Source: Verrucomicrobiales bacterium (GTDB lineage Bacteria > Verrucomicrobiota > Verrucomicrobiia > Limisphaerales > UBA9464). From it: a DNA stretch of 8,921 nt. The notes below the pieces were generated by a model. It saw only the letters and a list, made by a program, of their open reading frames with translations, searched no databases and was not told the origin of the DNA. Within the stretch, counting starts at the first letter, position 1, and every line of letters begins with the position of its first letter. Of the stretch, positions 6,510-8,921 are shown piece by piece. The stretch is taken from assembly GCA_003445095.1 (NCBI GenBank), contig DLVS01000709.1, forward strand, positions 1 through 8,921, given 5' to 3'. A program made the translations under genes and the position numbers.

Positions 6510-8056
6510 ATTCCCCCGATTCAACCGCGGTCTCGCCGAGGCCGACTCGCCTCTTCGTCGCATGCATCATCGCCCTCGTGGCGATGTCGTTTGGTTTTGT
6601 TGTGCGCGCCTTTCTGCTCACGGAGTGGCGCGTGACCTTCAACCTCTCGGAAAGTCAGCTCGGTTCAATCCAGGGTGCCGGACTGTTCCCGCAGGCGCTC
6701 ACGATCATCCTCTTCAGTCTCATTATCGATCGTGTCGGCTACGGACGCACGATTGCGTTCGCCTTCGTGGCCCATCTGGTGTCAGCCATTGTCACGATCA
6801 CTGCCACCGATTTCCACGGGCTCTATTGGGGAACGTTCATTTTCGCACTTGCGGGTGGAGCGATTGAGGCCGCCGTCAATCCAATCACGGCAACTCTGTA
6901 TTCGCACAGCAAGACCCATCACCTCAATATTCTGCACGCGGGTTGGCCGGGAGGACTGGTCATTGGCGGCTTACTCGCCATTGCCCTGGGCACCGCCGGT
7001 GGCGAGAACTCTTGGCGCTGGAAAGTGGCGCTTTACCTCATCCCAGTGGCGATTTATGGCGCGATGATGCTCGGGCAGAAGTTCCCGGTGCAGGAGCGCG
7101 TGGCGGCCGGAGTTTCCTACACTGACATGCTCAAGGAGTTCGGCTGGGCCGGCTGTTTGATCGTCTCAATGTTCATGGCCTACGCCGTCGATGAAATCCT
7201 CCGTGTATTCGGCTGGCGTCTCCCTAATGCCGCGATGCTGGTCGTTGCCCTCGGGCCGACGGTGTTGTTCGCCTGGCGTATCCGCAGTTTCGGACGACCG
7301 ATGTTCGTCTTCTTGCTGCTGGTCATGATCCTGTTGGCGACGACCGAAATCGGCACCGACAGTTGGATTGCCGATCTTATGACGCCGGTGCTGAAGGAGT
7401 TGGGAAGCAACGCTGGCAACTGGGTCTTGATTTACACTTCGGCGATCATGTTCGCCTTGCGCTTTTGTGCTGGGCCCATTGTGCATCGCATTTCGCCTCT
7501 GGGGCTGCTCGCTGTGTGCGCATTGATCGCCTCGGCGGGTCTCTTCTGGCTCGCGAATGCCGGTGCTGCTCCTCTGATCGTCTTTGCCGCGGCCACTTGC
7601 TACGGACTGGGCAAGACCTTCTTCTGGCCGACGACTCTTGGCGTTGTTTCGGAGCAGTTTCCCAAGGGCGGCGCCTTGACGCTCAGCGCCGTCGCGGGGG
7701 TGGGCATGATCTCGGTGGGAGTCTTGGGAAATCCGCTCTTGGGCACGCTTCAAGACAAGTCCCTGGATCAGCGATTAGCTTCGCAATACCCAGTGATACA
7801 CCGGAAGGTGGCCGAAGCGCCGCAAACCAAATACGGGCTTTCCTTCCAACCGTTGGACAAAACTAAGATCGCTATCCTCCCAGCGGCGGAGATATCCCAA
7901 GTTGAAACCATTCGCATCACCAACAACCAGGCGACACTCGGCAAGGTGGCGGTGTTGCCTGCCGTGATGTTCTTCTGCTACTGCGGACTCATGGTGTATT
8001 TCAGAGCTCGCGGCGGTTACCGGCCCGTGCAGATGGAGACGGCGCAGACTGGGTAA
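6506..8056 (+). CDS. MFS sugar transporter with a hydrophilic insert before the last helix
   Basis: This is a 516-residue major facilitator with about 12 membrane helices. The first begins near residue 17 (FVACIIALVAMSFGFVV). The typical MFS loop between helices 2 and 3 is seen as LIIDRVGYGRTIA (72-84). Conserved-looking positions include VNPITATLYSHSKTHHLNILHAGWPGG (124-150, written here only as landmarks Asn125, His143, Trp147) and GLGKTFFWPTTLGVVSEQFP (367-386). These recall fucose/glucose permease-type MFS proteins. The odd part is a soluble stretch at about 414-478, rich in Lys, Gln, Asp and Thr, inserted between helix 11 and helix 12 (VAVLPAVMFFCYCGLMVYF). Most MFS transporters have only a short loop there. 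The start overlaps the epimerase stop by 4 bp, which implies translational coupling. It presumably imports the sugar that the operon uses; the substrate is not readable. Confidence 0.9.
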   Translation: MNSPDSTAVSPRPTRLFVACIIALVAMSFGFVVRAFLLTEWRVTFNLSESQLGSIQGAGLFPQALTIILFSLIIDRVGYGRTIAFAFVAHLVSAIVTITATDFHGLYWGTFIFALAGGAIEAAVNPITATLYSHSKTHHLNILHAGWPGGLVIGGLLAIALGTAGGENSWRWKVALYLIPVAIYGAMMLGQKFPVQERVAAGVSYTDMLKEFGWAGCLIVSMFMAYAVDEILRVFGWRLPNAAMLVVALGPTVLFAWRIRSFGRPMFVFLLLVMILLATTEIGTDSWIADLMTPVLKELGSNAGNWVLIYTSAIMFALRFCAGPIVHRISPLGLLAVCALIASAGLFWLANAGAAPLIVFAAATCYGLGKTFFWPTTLGVVSEQFPKGGALTLSAVAGVGMISVGVLGNPLLGTLQDKSLDQRLASQYPVIHRKVAEAPQTKYGLSFQPLDKTKIAILPAAEISQVETIRITNNQATLGKVAVLPAVMFFCYCGLMVYFRARGGYRPVQMETAQTG

Positions 8057-8088
8057 AAACGGGATGAAGCTATTGATATTTATTTACG

Positions 8089-8712
8089 ATGAACCTGGGC
8101 AATCTAACTAGGGACACTAAGCTTAGCGAACTCCCGCGGATCAACTCGTTTCTGACCGAAACGAAGCGTTTGCTGGACGAGTTGGATGGGGCGGCCATCG
8201 CTGCCGCGAAACATATTCTGCTCGCCTGTTATCAGCGACGCGCCCGGGTTTACACGATGGGGAACGGCGGGTCGGCTTCCACCGCGCAGCATTTTGCCTG
8301 TGATCTCGCGAAATACATCATTCCCGACGGCCAGCGCCCCTTCGATGTGCACTGTCTAACCGACAACGCGCCGCTCTACACCGCCTGGGCCAACGACGCG
8401 CCGCGCGAAGATGTTTTCGTAAACCAAATGCGGGGACTGCTGACCCCGGACGATGTCGTGTTGGCCATTTCAGTCCACGGCGGCAGCGGCTTCTCGGCTG
8501 ATTTGGTCCGCGCGGTGCGGTTTGCAAACGAGATAGGTGCTCAGACCGTGGGGCTGGTTGGATTCGACGGCGGTGTACTTCATCGCGAATGCAAATGTTC
8601 GATCCTCGTTCCCGTGGAATCCACTCCGCAAACCGAGGCCATTCACCTCGTGGTTGAACATTTGCTGATGCAACTCCTCAAGGAAGACCTGCTCACCGCG
8701 GCCCGAGCATGA
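8089..8712 (+). CDS. SIS-domain sugar-phosphate isomerase, GmhA-like
   Basis: This 207-residue single SIS domain is close in size to phosphoheptose isomerase GmhA (192 in E. coli). It has the phosphate-binding GNGGSASTAQHF (58-69), a second Ser/Gly loop AISVHGGSGFS (126-136), DDV strand motifs, and the C-terminal helix EAIHLVVEHLLMQLL (183-197). By alignment from memory with E. coli GmhA, the catalytic His180 corresponds to His191, but Glu65 corresponds to Asp72 (HFACDL against HFAEEL). The substrate may therefore differ from sedoheptulose 7-phosphate. The likely reaction is ketose-phosphate/aldose-phosphate isomerisation in the cytoplasm. ATG 8089 is the first possible start after an in-frame TGA at 8074. 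The 32-bp gap from the transporter is AT-rich and lacks a near Shine-Dalgarno; the closest purine run, GGGATGAAG, is about 20 nt away. Its stop overlaps the kinase ATG (ATGA at 8709-8712). Confidence 0.9.
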   Translation: MNLGNLTRDTKLSELPRINSFLTETKRLLDELDGAAIAAAKHILLACYQRRARVYTMGNGGSASTAQHFACDLAKYIIPDGQRPFDVHCLTDNAPLYTAWANDAPREDVFVNQMRGLLTPDDVVLAISVHGGSGFSADLVRAVRFANEIGAQTVGLVGFDGGVLHRECKCSILVPVESTPQTEAIHLVVEHLLMQLLKEDLLTAARA

Positions 8713-8921
8713 ACCTCGAAGCCCTATGCGTCGGTCATGCGGCGTACGACGTGAGTTTGTTCGTGGACGGGTTCCCCCTGGAGAACTCCAAAGCCGAAAT
8801 TGGGGAAGCGTTGGAATCTGGCGGCGGGCCGGCAGCAAATGCGGCGTATTTACTGGCGCTCTGGGGAACCCGGACCGCTTTCGCGGGCTTGGTGGGAGAC
8901 GATCACTACGGCCATTGCATC
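8709..8921 (+). CDS. PfkB-family carbohydrate kinase, N-terminal part only
   Basis: Seventy-one residues lie in the window, and the frame is open at the right edge. They match the start of ribokinase/PfkB-family kinases (normally about 300-330 residues): an opening beta-strand LCVGHAAYD (6-14), the substrate-side motif GGGPAANAAYLLALWG (38-53), equivalent to the family's GGxxxNxA signature 1, and FAGLVGDDHYG (58-68), equivalent to the conserved 'G.vG.D.fG'. The family phosphorylates sugars, nucleosides or sugar phosphates with ATP in the cytoplasm. The C-terminal signature with the catalytic Asp (GAGD) lies outside the window, so activity and substrate cannot be judged. The 4-bp overlap with the SIS gene suggests coupled translation and a shared pathway. 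Confidence 0.88.
   Translation, partial: MNLEALCVGHAAYDVSLFVDGFPLENSKAEIGEALESGGGPAANAAYLLALWGTRTAFAGLVGDDHYGHCI

Noticed and set aside
7166..7753. Minus-strand open frame of 195 codons
   Set aside because: It is a shadow of the MFS transporter, with an Arg/Gln/His-rich composition and no domain.
8064..8111. Possible 15-codon leader peptide starting at ATG 8064 after a GGG
   Set aside because: It has a purine run just upstream but is very short, overlaps the SIS start and has no attenuator-like structure.

Overview
The window looks like a chromosomal segment of a moderately GC-rich, Gram-negative heterotroph. I favour a member of the Planctomycetota-Verrucomicrobiota group, most likely Verrucomicrobiota. 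This is an inference from gene content: a giant exported FG-GAP/UnbV protein, a sugar transporter with an unusual hydrophilic insert before its last helix, several genes without clear Shine-Dalgarno sequences, and a compact sugar-catabolism operon. No rRNA, tRNA, CRISPR array, transposase or phage gene is visible.

Layout. (1) Positions 1-3021, minus strand: the N-terminal 1007 residues of a very large secreted beta-propeller protein. It has eleven Asp-rich calcium-binding FG-GAP loops and a UnbV (ASPIC) domain between two repeat blocks. The frame is still open at the left edge, so the C-terminus lies outside. (2) Positions 3022-3645: about 620 bp with no convincing gene. It holds three short hairpins and a 9-bp tandem repeat, and its first part may belong to a dispersed repeat. 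(3) Positions 3646-4281, plus strand: a degenerate GNAT-like protein with one C-terminal membrane helix. It converges on, and overlaps by 15 bp, (4) a PhoR-like membrane sensor histidine kinase on the minus strand (4267 to 5469, or to 5583/5610 with other starts). (5) A divergent intergenic region with a nested inverted repeat at 5476-5514. (6) Positions 5658-8921, plus strand: an operon of four genes, namely a D-tagatose/D-psicose 3-epimerase-family enzyme, an MFS sugar transporter, a GmhA-like SIS isomerase and a PfkB-family kinase cut by the right edge. Two of the three junctions are ATGA start/stop overlaps, so the genes are almost certainly co-transcribed and partly translationally coupled.

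How the genes work together. The clearest functional unit is the operon. Its gene set fits uptake of a ketose or rare sugar (MFS), epimerisation at C3 (epimerase), phosphorylation (PfkB kinase) and ketose-phosphate/aldose-phosphate isomerisation (SIS). The substrate and the order of steps cannot be read from the sequence. The divergently transcribed histidine kinase has no response regulator beside it within the window, and any link to the operon is speculative. The FG-GAP/UnbV protein is presumably a cell-surface or periplasmic binding or scaffold protein of unknown ligand.
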